Shown here: piece after piece, positions 24,601 through 42,300 of the stretch | Numbering within the stretch: position 1 is the first letter of the stretch | How the letters are laid out: each line of letters opens with the position of its first letter | DNA from: Oscheius onirici | Lineage: Eukaryota > Nematoda > Chromadorea > Rhabditida > Rhabditidae | Length of the DNA stretch: 64,000 nucleotides | Reading direction: 5' to 3' | Assembly: GCA_932521025.1 (NCBI GenBank) | Contig: OW051468.1 | Span: 6,944,064-7,008,063, forward strand | The notes under the pieces: model-generated | Seen by the model: only the letters and a program-made list of their open reading frames with translations | What the model was told of the DNA's origin: nothing | The model's database searches: none | Program-made: the position numbers and the translations under genes

Positions 24601-27504
24601 TGGTGCTTCTTCCTTCGTCGAAGAAAGCGACGATGTGATCGAAGCTGAGGATGCAGAGGAGCAGGAAATTGCCAAGAAGGAAAAGACTCTGATGTTCGAG
24701 TGTTGTCAACAGCTGAAGGAGACTCTGAACGAGATCAATCCATCACTTGTGACCGATGTCCAGGTCTTTGTCAACGAGCTACAAAAGATCAGTCTGCTCA
24801 ATGAGGAGAAGTGGTCTTTTGTGCTATCCAATCTGGATCACGAGATGGGCAAAAGACTGGAGCAGATCAGGAAAGAGGCGGAGAGAACAAATAGCTCGCC
24901 GCATCTTACGGCTCATGAGAAGACGGAAATTACTGCAGAGAAGAGTCAACTTATCACGTCTTCTGTGAGTTTTACAAAGAACATTCAAACTTGGCGAGAC
25001 TGGGTTACAGTGAGACCGCGACAGAAACCACAATCTGTAAGATATTGACAGGAAAAGAGCGCGAAACTAAATTAATGTTGACGGTGTACCTCTTTTGTTT
25101 CAGGTATACTGCATCTTGGAGGATCTGTACGACAGGACCTGTATTCAGAAGCCGAACACCTTGAACGAGGAGCTGTTTGTCGAAGAATTCGGTTCAGAAC
25201 TCAAAAAGGCCTTCGAACAGTCAAAGAACAGCTCAAAGAATTCGGAAAAAACCTGGGCCCCGTTCCGACAGTTTCTCTCCATCCTCCAGCAGAAGAACGC
25301 TAGAAGAGGAGCTCAGATTCTGCAGATTCAAGATATATCCACTGTTTTGGCAAATGTAAGCGATTTTTCTTCAAAAATGGGAATCTGTTTTAGTTGAGCG
25401 GAACTTCCATTCCTCTTCCGGGCCAGGAGAACAGTGACTACTCCGAGGTGGTCACTCTGACCAGAGTCGGAGCTTCGACTCAAATCTTGCCGACAAAAAC
25501 TCGACCGAAAAAGATGTCTTTCATTGGAAGTGACGGGAAAGAGTAGGTCTTTTTTCTGTACAAAAAAACCTCTTTTAGACAAATCTTCCTGTTCAAGGGA
25601 CAAGAAGATCTTCATCTGGATGAACGGATCATGCAGGCTCTCCAAATCTGTAATCTGATGCTGACCAGATCTTCGAAGCGTGCTTGGCCAGAGTACATGG
25701 CTCGACATTACGCCGTGACACCTCTAGGTCCAAGATGTGGACTGATTCAATGGGTCGGTGGAGCCACTCCACTCTTCTTTATTTACCGGAAATGGCAACA
25801 GAGACAGGCGCAGATTCAGCACTCGTTGGAGAAGAAGAATGGAGCAATCTCGGCTGTTCCGGAGGTCGAAAGACCGACGGATATGTACCAAAAGCAGCTG
25901 AGAAGCGCCTTCCTGAAACACGTGAGTCGTCTATTTTTAGACCACTCGCTTCTCTTTCAGAAAGTCGAGCCAGAAATCATTGCTGACCGTTCCAAGTGGC
26001 CACTGAGCATCCTGAAGGAGGTTTTCCACAGTCTCCAGAAGGAAACGCCCAAGGATCTTGTGAGTCGTGAGCTGTGGATGAAGGCTGGAAGTAGTGATGC
26101 TTGGTGGAGAGTCTGTTCTCGACTGGCCCGTTCCACGGCCGTCATGTCGATCGTCGGAGCTGTTTTGGGTCTCGGAGATAGACATTTGGACAATCTACTT
26201 ATTAATTTGGACAAGGGAGAAGTCGTCCACATCGACTACAACATCTGTTTCGATAAGGGCAAGACCCTCCGTGTACCGGAGACTGTCCCCTTCCGTCTGA
26301 CTCAGAATATCGCTCATGCTATGGGTCCGACTCAAACTGAGGTAAAAGTCCGAAACGTTGAAAGTATTAAAAGTCTTCAGGGTGTCTTCCGAGAGTCCTG
26401 CTGCCACGTTCTGGAAAACCTACGCACAAATCGAGAAGTTCTCCTAACAATCCTTGAAGCCTTCGTCTACGATCCCCTCGTTGATTGGACCACAACTGAT
26501 CACCTCACCAACACTTCTGCAGCTGTTAGTGTTGCTGTTACTCTAGCAGTTTACGGTAACTGATGAGTATAGGTCAACTGACAGATAAGTTCAGGAAACG
26601 ACTCTAGAATCCACGACGCAAAGCCAATAGCGAGAAAGATGTTCTCTGTCAGGAGGAAAGAGTACACAGTCCCTTGGCTGCGGAATTATACAGATCTCGT
26701 CGGTATTCTGGAAAATTTGAAGGAGATTCTGCTGAAAATGATCAATGGCGGGTCAGCCTGGGACAATCCGAGCTCATTGGAACAGCGGAAAGTTGACGGA
26801 AAGAGAAAGCTACAGGTTGCTCTCTCGGAAGAACAGAACATGATGAAACAGTTCCGCTCTCTTATGAAGACATTGGCTACGGTATTAAGTTATACAGTTT
26901 TTCAACTGATTGTGAATTCAGTGTGACGAGAGATTCGCAGTCTATTTGAAGACGTACAAGGAACACTTCCATCAGCCAGTAATGAAAGTCTTTCATCTTC
27001 TCGACTCTTCAGACGCGGAAGATCGAAATCTGTGTCTTGAAAAGCTGGATGTTGTTCAGCAGAAGATTCACAGGTGAGACTTGTTTCCCAGAAGCTTATC
27101 ATGCCTTCAGCATATATCACGACATCTTTACCATCGACTCGAAGGAACTGACTCAGAAACCAGTAGCTGAAAAATCGGAAGCTGGTCCAACTCCCCCTCC
27201 AGGACTGGAAGATCGGCTGGTCAGAAACGAGCAACAGGAACAGAATGTCTATGCACAAAACGCGGTCCGGAAAGTTCGAGCCCGTCTGGAAGGTCGAGTC
27301 GAAGAGGCTAGAACGCTTTCCGTCGAAGAACAGGTATGTTTACAGAAACATCACGAGTAGTTATTTTGAGCCAGTAGTCACGAGAAACTGGGGCCAGTTG
27401 GTATTTACTGTTACTCTCTTTTGCAGGTTGACTACTTCATTCGACATGCCACGAGTTCCAGTCGTCTGGCTCAAATGTACGAAGGATGGACATCTTGGGT
27501 TTAA
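18631..27504 (+). CDS. smg-1: SMG-1, PI3K-like kinase of nonsense-mediated decay
   Basis: SMG-1 phosphorylates UPF1/SMG-2 to drive decay of mRNAs with premature stops. The gene has many small exons and encodes well over 2000 aa. Helical HEAT/FAT repeats fill 18.7-25.0 kb. The kinase domain (about 25.3-26.55 kb) has [38 protein letters not shown], the catalytic loop GLGDRHLDN and the metal-binding [18 protein letters not shown], all matching SMG1 over other PIKKs. [13 protein letters not shown] follows. The FATC end reads [20 protein letters not shown] then WTSWV-stop. The segment between kinase and FATC is only about 280 aa, much shorter than the insert in human SMG1. The start at 18631 (MNMYSQQ) is the best upstream ATG, but an earlier exon cannot be excluded. 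Confidence 0.93.
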
Positions 27505-28648
27505 TAAGAAGATGAAGTCGTGACCCCCAACCAGCTGTAAGTTATCGCATTTTCCAAGCACGTGGTTAAAACTGTAGTCTCATGCTTTGAAAACATGTTA
27601 ACTTTTCTGAAACGCATTCTTTTTATGACGTGTTTGGTCTCATTTTGAAGCTCTCTGAAATTATGAGCCAGTTTTTCAGGATACTGGGAGTTTTCAGAGA
27701 AAAGTTTAACTTCATGACGCGCGCTTCTGAGGCAGTTTGAAGCGATGTTCTGTTTTCGTGCAAACTACCGATTTTCAGCTCAATTTCATGTTTTTCAGTT
27801 AGTGTGTACTATGGAGAAGATGTCTCTTCTGAGACGAGTCCATTCCCCACACACCCTCTACTACCAGCGTTCCAGTGAACGGAGCTAGTGTCCGATGTTG
27901 TCAGAGCTCTACGCGTCGTCAGTTTCTCCCCTCCAAAAACTGTTCCAACCTGGGAAAACAATTTTCTTTTCGACACTGCTCTTAAGGCGAACATCCTCTA
28001 ATTGTAATTTTTTTTCTGCACCTACCTTTTTCTTTGGGATTTGGTCAGGCGAACAAAGGAAGGCCTAAATGTTTTATCTTTGTAGTAGTGTGTCAGGTTT
28101 TCTATATTTTTCTGTTTTTCTCAAATCTATGAATAAAGAATCTCTCCCCCATTTCTTTCCTCAGTCTAACACTCTGTTGAACGCAGAGCAAGCACTATTT
28201 CTTAAAGTATATGTGTCCTTTTGAGTGAGGAGGAGCTTGGTCTGGATGAACGGCTGTCAGACGGGAAAAACAACCCCCGTCTGGTCGGAGTAATTCTTCC
28301 TGTTCCCGCCGCCTGGCTTACGGTATCGGCCCAGGGTGTATGGCGGGTGTACGCAACACGCACAGCCCGTCGACCCATTCTTGACCAAACCATGATCATT
28401 TCCGACTTATTTCGTCTTTTTATTGATCTTTCTCACTTTTATTCGAATAGAGAAGGAAAGAAATTAGTTCAGACGAGAAGATTGAGAAAAATTTGCGGAA
28501 ACAAGCGTGTTGAGCCATTTTCCCACTTTTCTGATCTATCAAACCCCAATTATCGCGTTTTTCGCCCTGTTTGCTTTTTTATTTTACTTTTAGGCGATGC
28601 GGAAAAGAATGCAATAGTTATACATACAGGCCAAAATTACAAAAAAAA
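27505..28648. other. Intergenic region, 1.14 kb
   Basis: Holds the smg-1 3' flank. A TTG-started open frame at 28221-28652 has no coding character beyond length. AATAAA-like signals occur near 28130. Nothing else was recognised. Confidence 0.4.
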
Positions 28649-28915
28649 ATGAGTAGTAATAATGATAAAAGAAGAGCTAAGTAATTTTTGGAGAAAAAGA
28701 GGTGCACGTCAACCACCACAAGGGTGACATCAGTCCGGGCCATCAACGGCAAACTGCGACGTCCGCAACGAGAAGGCTTCTGCCGGTTTCGGAGGCAAGG
28801 AAAAAGGAGTACTTATTGTTAGTAATATAGCTCTTCTTTTATCATTTTCCTGTATACTTGTTCATTTTTTTCTGTGAAGGAATAAATGAATATATGAAAA
28901 ATATTTACTACTACT
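28649..28915. mobile_element. Hairpin (MITE-like) element carrying a host gene fragment
   Basis: Inverted repeats AATGATAAAAGAAGAGCT (about 28659-28677) and its complement (about 28829-28846) flank a piece of foreign coding sequence. Outer inverted tracts (GAGTAGTAAT near 28649; TACTACTACTCG near 28905) suggest the full ends. The cargo is a fragment of the gene family seen at 31.1-32.2 kb. No transposase. It resembles gene-capturing non-autonomous elements. Confidence 0.5.
28691..28804 (+). pseudogene. Truncated copy of the 31-32 kb gene
   Basis: About 114 bp match the complement of 31153-31290 closely: the stretches GTGCACGTCAACCACCACAA, GGGTGACATCAGTCCGGG and AACGAGAAGGCTTCTGCCGG are shared. 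Relative to that copy it has several internal deletions (about 9, 9 and 14 bp), so the frame is broken. It lies between inverted repeats, in opposite orientation to the copy at 31 kb. Confidence 0.75.
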
Positions 28916-29096
28916 CGTAGAAGTGAAAATAAGTATTATATACCTTCCCATGAAAACCAGCGATGTGTGCTTATTTCAACCCATTTTCAGCAACTGTTCG
29001 AGAAATGGCTCAAACTCGTGTTATTTTTTCCAAATAAGTTAATTTTCGAACATTTCTTCTTAATTCCATTTTAATGCTAATTTGACTCTTTTCAGG

Positions 29097-29795
29097 ATGT
29101 CCCTCTCCCTGTTGACACCTCGCCTTGTTTCTAAGAGGTGCCTGGCCCAGATCTTGGCCATCCGCTCCTCTTCCAGCGGAATGGTCTTGAAGGTTAGTTT
29201 TCTTTTCTTTTTCACCAATACAGTCATTTTAAATCAATTTTCTCTATAAATAATTGTCAATTTTCAGCAAGATCAATCTCTGAAGGCCGCCGATGCCGGA
29301 TTCTTCAAGTACGAACGCGACATCTCCAGGGATAAGAGGTACACCAACCCCCAAAAGCTGGGTGACACACCTATGAGGTTAGAATTTGCCTTTTTAAAAT
29401 ATAAGTCCTAATTTAGGTTCCTGTTCCGCCGAATGGGACATGCTTACGAGATCTACCCGCTGTTCGCCCTAACTGGAGTTTGGTTCGTCCTCTTCTGTTA
29501 TGTGGTCTACTATTCGTTCGAGAAAGCCGAAATCTGGCTCGACAGAAGCCACTCCACTGCTCCCTGGGACTGGGAGAGAATTCGCGACAACTACTGGAAG
29601 AAGCCCACTCTTGTGTAAGTTCGGTTCTTTTTCGTGATTTTTACGAATATTTTCAGTTTTGATACTGAGGGAGTTACCCGCAAGCGTATTCCCCTGATGG
29701 AGCAGCTTCAGGACGAGATGGTCTCTGCTGCCAAGGTATGTTATGTTCGATTACAATCTAATTCACTCCATTTTCAGGCACGTGGAACCCGATAA
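29097..29795 (+). CDS. NDUFA4-like mitochondrial respiratory-chain subunit
   Basis: A mitochondrial inner-membrane subunit of about 165 aa in five exons. The N-terminus (MSLSLLTPRLVSKRCLAQIL) is basic and hydroxylated, as for a mitochondrial presequence. The core HAYEIYPLFALTGVWFVLFC then SFEKAEIWLDRSHSTAPWDW matches the NDUFA4/B12D layout: H-x4-PLF, one TM helix, then W-DR...PW. The C-terminus (GVTRKRIPLMEQLQDEMVSA) extends beyond the human protein. In mammals the family member is a cytochrome c oxidase subunit. An acceptor lies one base before the ATG, so trans-splicing is plausible. A typical AATAAA lies just after the stop. Confidence 0.75.
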
Positions 29796-29930
29796 GGTGT
29801 ATTATAGACGCTGTCTAGTGTATGAATGAGAATAAATGCTGTAACTGTTCGAAATACTTGTTTTTTCTTCGTTTCTATCATATGTTTACCTTTTAACAAC
29901 TAGGCTCCAACTCATCTTCTTTTCGCCCAG

Positions 29931-35123
<5,193 letters not shown>

Positions 35124-35401
35124 TTATCGAGGTCAAGAGAAAAATTGTGATCGATTGCTACACTTTGTTGATTTACATTGTTATGGATGAAAAGTTATGC
35201 TGCATACACGAATTGTGGGGAGAAGGTGATGGGGAAAGCACGAATCGAATTGTTTTTTGGGAGTTTGGACAGGATTGGCCCGTAAACTTTGAAACCTAGC
35301 AAGACTGGGAAAGTTGGAGGGAGCGAAAAGGGGTTAGAAACATGCACTCGGAACGCCCGTGAAGATTGAGGGGAAGGTGAGTATAAATTGGTTTTGGAGG
35401 T

Positions 35402-36714
35402 TTAGGTGTGGATGAGCTCGTCGACTCGATTCGTTACGACAGACTCCTTGCGAGTGGCGGCTTCGAGCTCGATGAAAGACCGAAGACGATCCAGATATGC
35501 AGCATGCACTGAAACATCTCACGATTAGGGAAAATTTTGTTATTTCTACGAGCTTTTATAAGAAAGGTTAGAAAACTTACATTCAACGTCGTTGTGGCCA
35601 GCTCCAGCGACCCAGAGCGGCTCGACAGATCCTGGACACCGCTCGTAGATGGACAAACCGTGAGAAAAGTCGATAACCTGGTAGATATAGTTTGTAAAAC
35701 AGAAATAAAGCTCTTACCTCATCATCGGTGCCATGAATTACGAGAGTGGGACACTTTACTCTGGGAACTTTCTCAATTGATGGGAATGCATCACAACACC
35801 TGGAAGACAACCTTTACTTTAAAGAAAAATAAATCTGTCATTTCTTTTCTGGAGCAGTACTGACCATGTTCTCTGTGTTCCGGGAAAGGCAACTCTCATG
35901 CCGCTCATAAGAGGAGAGTGCAAGATGAGAGCGGCTACGACTTCCCTACTGGCCAAATCGACGCTGGGAACGGTGCCAATCGACTGTCCGTAGAGGATTA
36001 TCCTATCGGCCGGAACACCGAACTTGTTTTTAAGCGTGTCGAAGGCTGCACTGATATCGGCGTAAAGATTCTTCTCCGACGGCTTACCCGTTGAACAGCC
36101 GTAGCCTAGAATGAGCTCGAAGTTGTTGAAATATCAAACAAGACAAACCTGAATAATCGTAGCTGAAAACATTGCATCCGAGTCGACTGCCAAGGCCGAA
36201 ATAGAATGAGCTCATCTGTCCAATATCGACGGCGTTTCCGTGAGAGAAGAGCAGTGTGAAATGGGCGTCTGGGACCGGCTTTACCATCACGCAGGCCACC
36301 TTGTTGCGTTTTCTTGTCCTAAGTCACTTTTTTATCAAAAAATTGAAGGGAAATACGAACCTGACAACACAAACTTCAGCAGCCTCGTGGAGGGGATGTT
36401 CGAGATGCGGCCATTCGGCTTTTCCATGAATCAAATTCAGCCTGAAGCAAAAAGAATAGAGGAAAAACTCGGAGAAGCTTACTTATTGTCGCTGATAGTG
36501 TAACTGGATTCAGGAGGCATGAAAGCCAGTTTGGAGACTATTGACGATGGGAAGGGAGGGCAACAAAACAAGCAGCATAGGTCTCTGAAACAGAATTTTG
36601 TAAATTCGTGTTAAAAAAAAGTGCAAACCTCATTGTGACTCGACCGGCAGCAGGCGGGGTCCCAGTAATGTTCGCAGTGTCGTTTGATGCGCCACTCGGT
36701 TGACTCGAAGACAT
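35402..36714 (-). CDS. ABHD17-family protein depalmitoylase
   Basis: ABHD17 serine hydrolases remove palmitate from membrane proteins such as RAS. The cysteine-rich [15 protein letters not shown], normally at the very N-terminus, is the S-acylation anchor; then [17 protein letters not shown]. The hydrolase core follows: [67 protein letters not shown]. The catalytic triad is visible: Ser in [11 protein letters not shown], Asp in [15 protein letters not shown] and His in [11 protein letters not shown]. Seven to eight exons. The first in-frame ATG (36714, MSSSQPSG) follows an acceptor-like TTCAG, but an ATG at 36633 (MRDLCCLF) would give the usual family N-terminus and may be the true start. All key residues are intact. 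Confidence 0.92.
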
Positions 36715-38222
36715 CCTGAACGAATTCAATCAGGAAGGGCTTGAAAGCAAGAGCAAGACGCACGAGACTATTGAAAATGGACCGAATATCGTTTCCGCGC
36801 GCCGATTTGCGGGTAAAGAGAGAAAAATGGGCGCTGATTTGGCAAATCGCCGATTGATTTTCGATATTCGTAGCTGAGAATAGCCAAAAGTAGCTTCAAC
36901 TTAGAGAAAGACATGATTTATCTGTTCTGAGCAATGAAAGATCGTTCGAATAACACGAAGATCTTTCTGTCCTTTTTAGTGACGGGTGGACGGCACAAAA
37001 TCCATATTTTTTGACAAAATTAGAAGAGAATAACTATTATGAAAAAACTATTCAAAAATCTGGAAAAGATAGATCGTTGAAACGGGAGTACGGACAGCAT
37101 CAGGTGTTCGAAGGAGCGAAAAATCGATGCCGACCCACACGGCTGCTGACCAGCCGAATAATCAAATATTAGTCGAAAAAATTAGTTCTCAAAAGATTTG
37201 CATGAAGAAATTTAGGTCTTTCGAAGCACAAATTAGGAAATAAGAAGGCGAAGGTCATTAGACACGTCAAGGGCTTCCCTGTCTATTCGTCGGGGGTAAT
37301 TAAAGCACGGCTGCTATTTTGGTTAAGTTTCTGCGTAACTTTGCTCGCTCACAATATGGAAAGGAAAAAGCTAGAAATACTCAAAAGAATGGAAAGAAAA
37401 TATACGGCAAAATTTTAAAACAGCGCGGTTTCTGCCGAAAAACAATGGCGGGAATTCAAAAAGTCTCAGCGAGTTCTTCTTTCCACAATGAATCTAACAG
37501 CCGTATTTTAGCCACTTTTGCTATTTATTTCAAAATAATACGATGGAGATATATCTGAACAATGCGGTGACAGTTGGTCTCAGCCCCATAAAGCTATTCC
37601 AGGTTCCGTATGATTGACACATGGGTGAAAGTATGCACCGCACACCGTTTCCTGGCAACCTCCTGTGTGACAAAGTAGCTCTGTTTCTTCACAAGGGAGA
37701 TGTTACAGAGATGAGAGAAGAATAGATCCGGTCAGAGGACCAAAGTTTAGTCTCTGTACAGCCTTGATCGAATGTCGAACATGCCACTGATACTGGTTTC
37801 GGAGGGAAGGAGAGAGTATTTGAATGGGTTTAATGAGATCACAGATTCTCATTTGCTCTTCGGGAACTTTATTAAAGACTGACTCACAGCTCTCTCGGCG
37901 ACCTATTGGCAGAAGTGGAGACGTACAGCAGTCTTCGAGTGAAGATGACAAAGCTGTCGAAGGTCATTCTGCCATTTGCCGTCTGAGCGAATAAACAGAG
38001 ATGAGATGTGGGCAAATCGACGTGTGGAGCCTAGTCATTTCCACAAGCTCACACCTCCCCCAGAGAGAGGGGGATATTGCTTCCAATTATTGTGGCAGAC
38101 GACAAAAGGTACACGATTCTTTCAGATATTTTTATCCTCGTTCTATTGCACACCTGAAGAGTCACGAACAGTACATTCATGAATAGGAACTAATTGGATG
38201 TTTCTCATCAGATCTATAGGTC
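36715..38222. other. Intergenic region, 1.5 kb
   Basis: AT-rich sequence upstream of ABHD17. Short open frames at 37319-37558 and 37703-37951 show no family likeness or splice structure. I see no RNA gene. Confidence 0.4.
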
Positions 38223-38377
38223 GTTCAATAAAAAGAAGTTATTACCGTAACCGCGAGACCGGAATAACAACATAGGATACACAGCCAAGTTTACTGGCTG
38301 AGTATCCTATGTTTACGCGTTATAATGGTCTCGCGGCAAACTAAATTGGTTACGGTAGTGACCTCGTTTTATTGAAC
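38223..38377. repeat. 155-bp imperfect palindrome (MITE-like)
   Basis: The sequence starts GTTCAATAAAA and ends TTTTATTGAAC. Paired blocks run inward: TTACCGTAACC with GGTTACGGTA, GCGAGACC with GGTCTCGC, and ACATAGGATAC with GTATCCTATGT, around a small loop at about 38287-38300. A transcript would fold into one long hairpin. No clear target duplication was found. Confidence 0.75.
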
Positions 38378-38507
38378 ACACTATTATCATTGCTCAGTCC
38401 TCAGTAATAGACCTTCAAAACAGATGAGACCATATAATACCACTGCCGCGTATGAGACCACCCCTTTAGATATCAAGTGGCAAAAAAGTAGTGAAATGTT
38501 TATTAAC

Positions 38508-38970
38508 TTACGACTTCTTAAGAAGAACGTCGACATGATGGATCATCTCGAAGATTTCGACCAGATATTCTTTGTGATCCTTGACGCTGTTTAGAATAAG
38601 AATCTTTTGTTCCTTGACCTGCTTCTTCAAAGCCAGCAAATCCTTGTTCAGCGTGGCTGCCGGTCTCTTCGTCTCTCCGTGGATCTGACTGGCCTGTTTG
38701 AGCAGTTCCGTCAGCTCGCCCGACTTCTCCGTGAACATCAGACGTTTTCCCAACTGAAAAATGGTCGTTTTGGTAGAGAGTAGTTCCTACCTTGACTTTT
38801 TTGAACACGGAATAAATGCGCTTCCTTTCCCGAAGAACCAAGTTGTCGTGCCGGGCGAAGAAGTTCCTGTAGAATTCCTTTTTCTCGTCCTCTGAGTCGA
38901 AGGCCTTTCCATAGTAGGCCAGCTGGCGGAGGAAGTCGCAGTCGGGAGCGTAGTCGGTAGGCAAGGACAT
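38508..38970 (-). CDS. Unrecognised 141-aa helical protein
   Basis: Exons 38970-38791 and 38753-38508 join in phase (KVK|LGKR). Part one is acidic/aromatic: MSLPTDYAPDCDFLRQLAYY, GKAFDSEDEKKEFYRNFFAR. Part two is charged and helical (LNKDLLALKKQVKEQKILIL then HKEYLVEIFEMIHHVDVLL), a likely coiled coil, as in small subunits of trafficking or kinetochore complexes. No family was recognised. It lies 423 bp downstream of the TIAM-like gene on the same strand, so co-transcription is possible but not shown. A good Kozak-like CCACC precedes the ATG. Confidence 0.7.
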
Positions 38971-39392
38971 GGTGGCTGGAACACTTTTGGACACAATGAG
39001 ACAAGAGACTTGGAGTTAACATGTCAAGACGCTTGGACGATTAGACAAACAAGTTAAAGTTATACAGTTAAGGCAAAATTTAAAATTTATTAACTCACTC
39101 AATTTCTATTGGGTTATTTTGGAGTAAACTTTTTGTTTCTTATTCGGTTTTCAAGGTGGTTCGCCTGCCCGGATCACATCTAAAGAGTCAAGAAGCCTGG
39201 GAGTAATGATCGGAGCGGTTGTTGCATCCAGGTCCCTCAAACTACAGGATCAGCAGGAGAGAAGACCCTGGTTGGGCCACTCTGTGTTCCAGGAAAACCA
39301 AGAAGTGGTAGTTTCGTCAAAAGTAATGTATAGGAAAAAGGTTTATAATAGATTCATTTGTTCTCTTCGCATAAGGCCCAAGATACCCGTTT
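38971..39392. other. Intergenic region, 422 bp
   Basis: Gap between the 141-aa gene and the end of the TIAM-like gene. Nothing recognised; it probably holds the TIAM 3' UTR. Confidence 0.4.
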
Positions 39393-42300
39393 TCAGGAGA
39401 CGATCTTCTCTTTTGCTGGATCGCTTCCGTAGCCGCCGTCAGACTGACTAGATCCACTCAAAGGACGGCGACTCTCCTTCCTGAATCTCGTCGTTTATAA
39501 GGCTTTTTCTATCAAACTTACGCAAAGTTGGTTCTTGCCCTTCTGATGCTCTTCACGATCTGATGTTTCAGCAGAGATTGACAGCAGACTATGTGATAGA
39601 CCGAATCTGGATTTCCATGACTCAAGTCTCCATTCGGAGCTCGGAAAGCGGTATGAACTAGTACTAGGACCTGTTCTCCTCCTCTGCACTCGTCCACCTC
39701 GACCTCATTGATCGGAAGAACTCTCGTCCATTTTGGTTTGATCTCTCCCCGAATTCTGGCTGGAAGCAGGAGAACGAGTGACTGGAAGACAAAGACGACA
39801 TAGTCGACCAGACCACGGTCTCCGTGTCCCCATTGGACGTGGGCGAAGATGATCAGATCCTTGATCTCGACTCTCAGTCCCTTCAAGTGCAACTGCTGTT
39901 GGTGTGCCCTCCTTACAGTCTCCAAATGAGGAGCAAACTGCTCATGGACTCTCTGCATCTCATTCACGTATTCGGCCAGAGTTTGCATCTTTTGTTGGGC
40001 AACTTCGACCTGTTTGGCTTCCATGCTTTCCGCGTCACAACCTCCCTGGATCGCCTTCAGAAGGAGAGGATACTGGACAAGTCTCTGTACTGGTTTGATC
40101 ATCCGGCTCTCGTAGTTGCAATGCTGTTCGCCTGAACTGTTTGCCGATTCCAGAAACGCCAAAAGCTCCTTGTTCAGCTGAAGTTCACGTTGCAGACGAA
40201 GATATCCAGCCGCGTATTCGGCATACACTTTCAGATCACTGCAGCGGTTCACAAACAGGGCACTAACTCGAAGAACTGCATCCTGAAACATTTTTCTCTT
40301 TTGGTTAGTTGTAAATATCTTACGCGGATCTGAACTCTTGTCGGCTTACTCTTGGCCGTAATCTCGCCAGCTGCTTCCAGGAGAGATTCTAGAAACGCTG
40401 TCTGGACTCTCTGTAGACGAGGAGCTGACTCCATAATCTCGCAGACAATCTTGTTGCCAAGGAATCGGTCGAGCATCTGAATTTACTCTTTTGTGCCCTG
40501 ACTCTTCATTTGTATCGTTCAGTCTTGTCTCAGCACTCCGGTTTCTCTCATAGTCATGACTTTCTGTGATTCTCCCTTCCAGGTCTCCTACCTCTGTCAA
40601 ATCCTCGACATATTTCTTCTCGGTCATCACCAGCTCTTCGATTCCTCTAGCCATCTTTTCCTCCATTTTTGCTCTGGAATCAGCAGGTGGAGGTGCCATA
40701 GATTCTTTCGGCTTCGGCGCTGGTAGCGGAGTCTCCCCTACTTTTCTTCTCAACCGGATGACACGACCTTCTCGCAACATTTTCTCAACATCGCCTGCTG
40801 ATGAAACCTGAACTCTCTGCTCTCTCTATAAGAACAAGAACTTACATGTGAAATGTTCTTTCCATCGACTGCCACGACAGAATCCCCGACTCTTGCTTGT
40901 TCCGGTGCAAATGCTGCCACTCCCCTGACTTCAGCTTTAACCAGACCTCGGTCATTGTGAGCATAGATGGTCAGACCGAGCTTGCCTTCCTTCTTGACGA
41001 CCTCGTATTCTTCTCGATGGAGAAGACAGAGTCCGTCTTCGGTTCGACGGAGCTCAAAGGCGTCTGGCTGGACGGCAAGTTTGGCACACACTCGTTCCAA
41101 CAAGTCCGGAGGATCCTGAATTTTAGTTCTTTTACTGAAAGTTGCCGAATATACCTGGACGTGACTAGAAACGGCTATGGTTCTTCCATTCGGAAGAATG
41201 ACCGGAATGATGTGTTGCGTCGATGAGGAGGGAGTGGACATTACCACATCGGAACTGACCAAGGCACGCAGATCTGACTCTCTCCCCGATTCAGGCTTTC
41301 TCCACCTGAAAATGTGTGAAAGTACTCTTACTCTTAAAATTAGTGTTACTCTTACTGTCACTCTCGTTGTCTGAAAACCTACATTCTGAATCCGTGCAAC
41401 TGATGAAGAGCGACGAAAGTCGAAGGTAGAGCACAATCCGAAAGTATCAGATTCCTGACCGAGTGTGGCAGCTGGTCCTGAATAGGTAGTTTGTAATGAA
41501 AAAGAGGGGTGTGAGAGCGCCGGGAATTCAATTATTGACTAGAAGGGGAGCCCTTTGCAATCGTGGGGGTAGCTGGCGATGTCATCAATCAAGGTCTCGC
41601 TCTTGGCGGCCGCCATGCATCCAGTAAGGCGACACACATCTGGAATTATACCTTTACGACGTCGAAAGCATTTCCAGCCAGGGCTGAGAGTCGCTGCTGG
41701 ATCAGGAGACGTCTGAGTTGGAGACTGTCGACTAGACCGGTGTGTCCTTCTTGACTCTTGGCCTGGAACAGTTAATTAGTGTCGAGTCTAGAGACTCACC
41801 AATGCCATCTTCTCTTCATTTTTAGCCACCTGTCTCTGCAAATAGCTCACTCCAACTTCCGGGGAAGTAGTCCTGGCCAAGAGTAGAGAAGACATGTTCA
41901 ACATCTGGCACAGGAGAGCCGGAGCATCTGCTTGGACTCGAAATCGAAAGATACGATTCGAGCAAGCGACGAAAAAGGACGAGGCGTCGATCGGGAGAAC
42001 ACAGCACTCGAGCTGAAATTCTTCTTTTAGAAAGAACGACACTTTTGAATTTTGTGATGTTCTGTGAAGAAGAAATTGTTCTACAAGTTTGCAAAACATG
42101 TTAAACTTCGAGAGAATAACTATTGGTCCGAAACTTACCAGATCAATGTGGACCAAGCCGTGATTGTGGTGGAAGATTAGACTGAGAGGGTTTACCGAAC
42201 ACTGAAAAAGAACGGTATTGGACAGAAATGAGAGTGAGAGTCAACAAAGAGACTCTTTTCCCACCCCTTGATTCTACAGTAACCTATAACTGACCATGGT

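Noticed and set aside
28221-28652. 143-aa plus-strand open frame
   Set aside because: No ATG start in context, odd composition, no splice sites, ends in a poly-A-like stretch next to the hairpin element.
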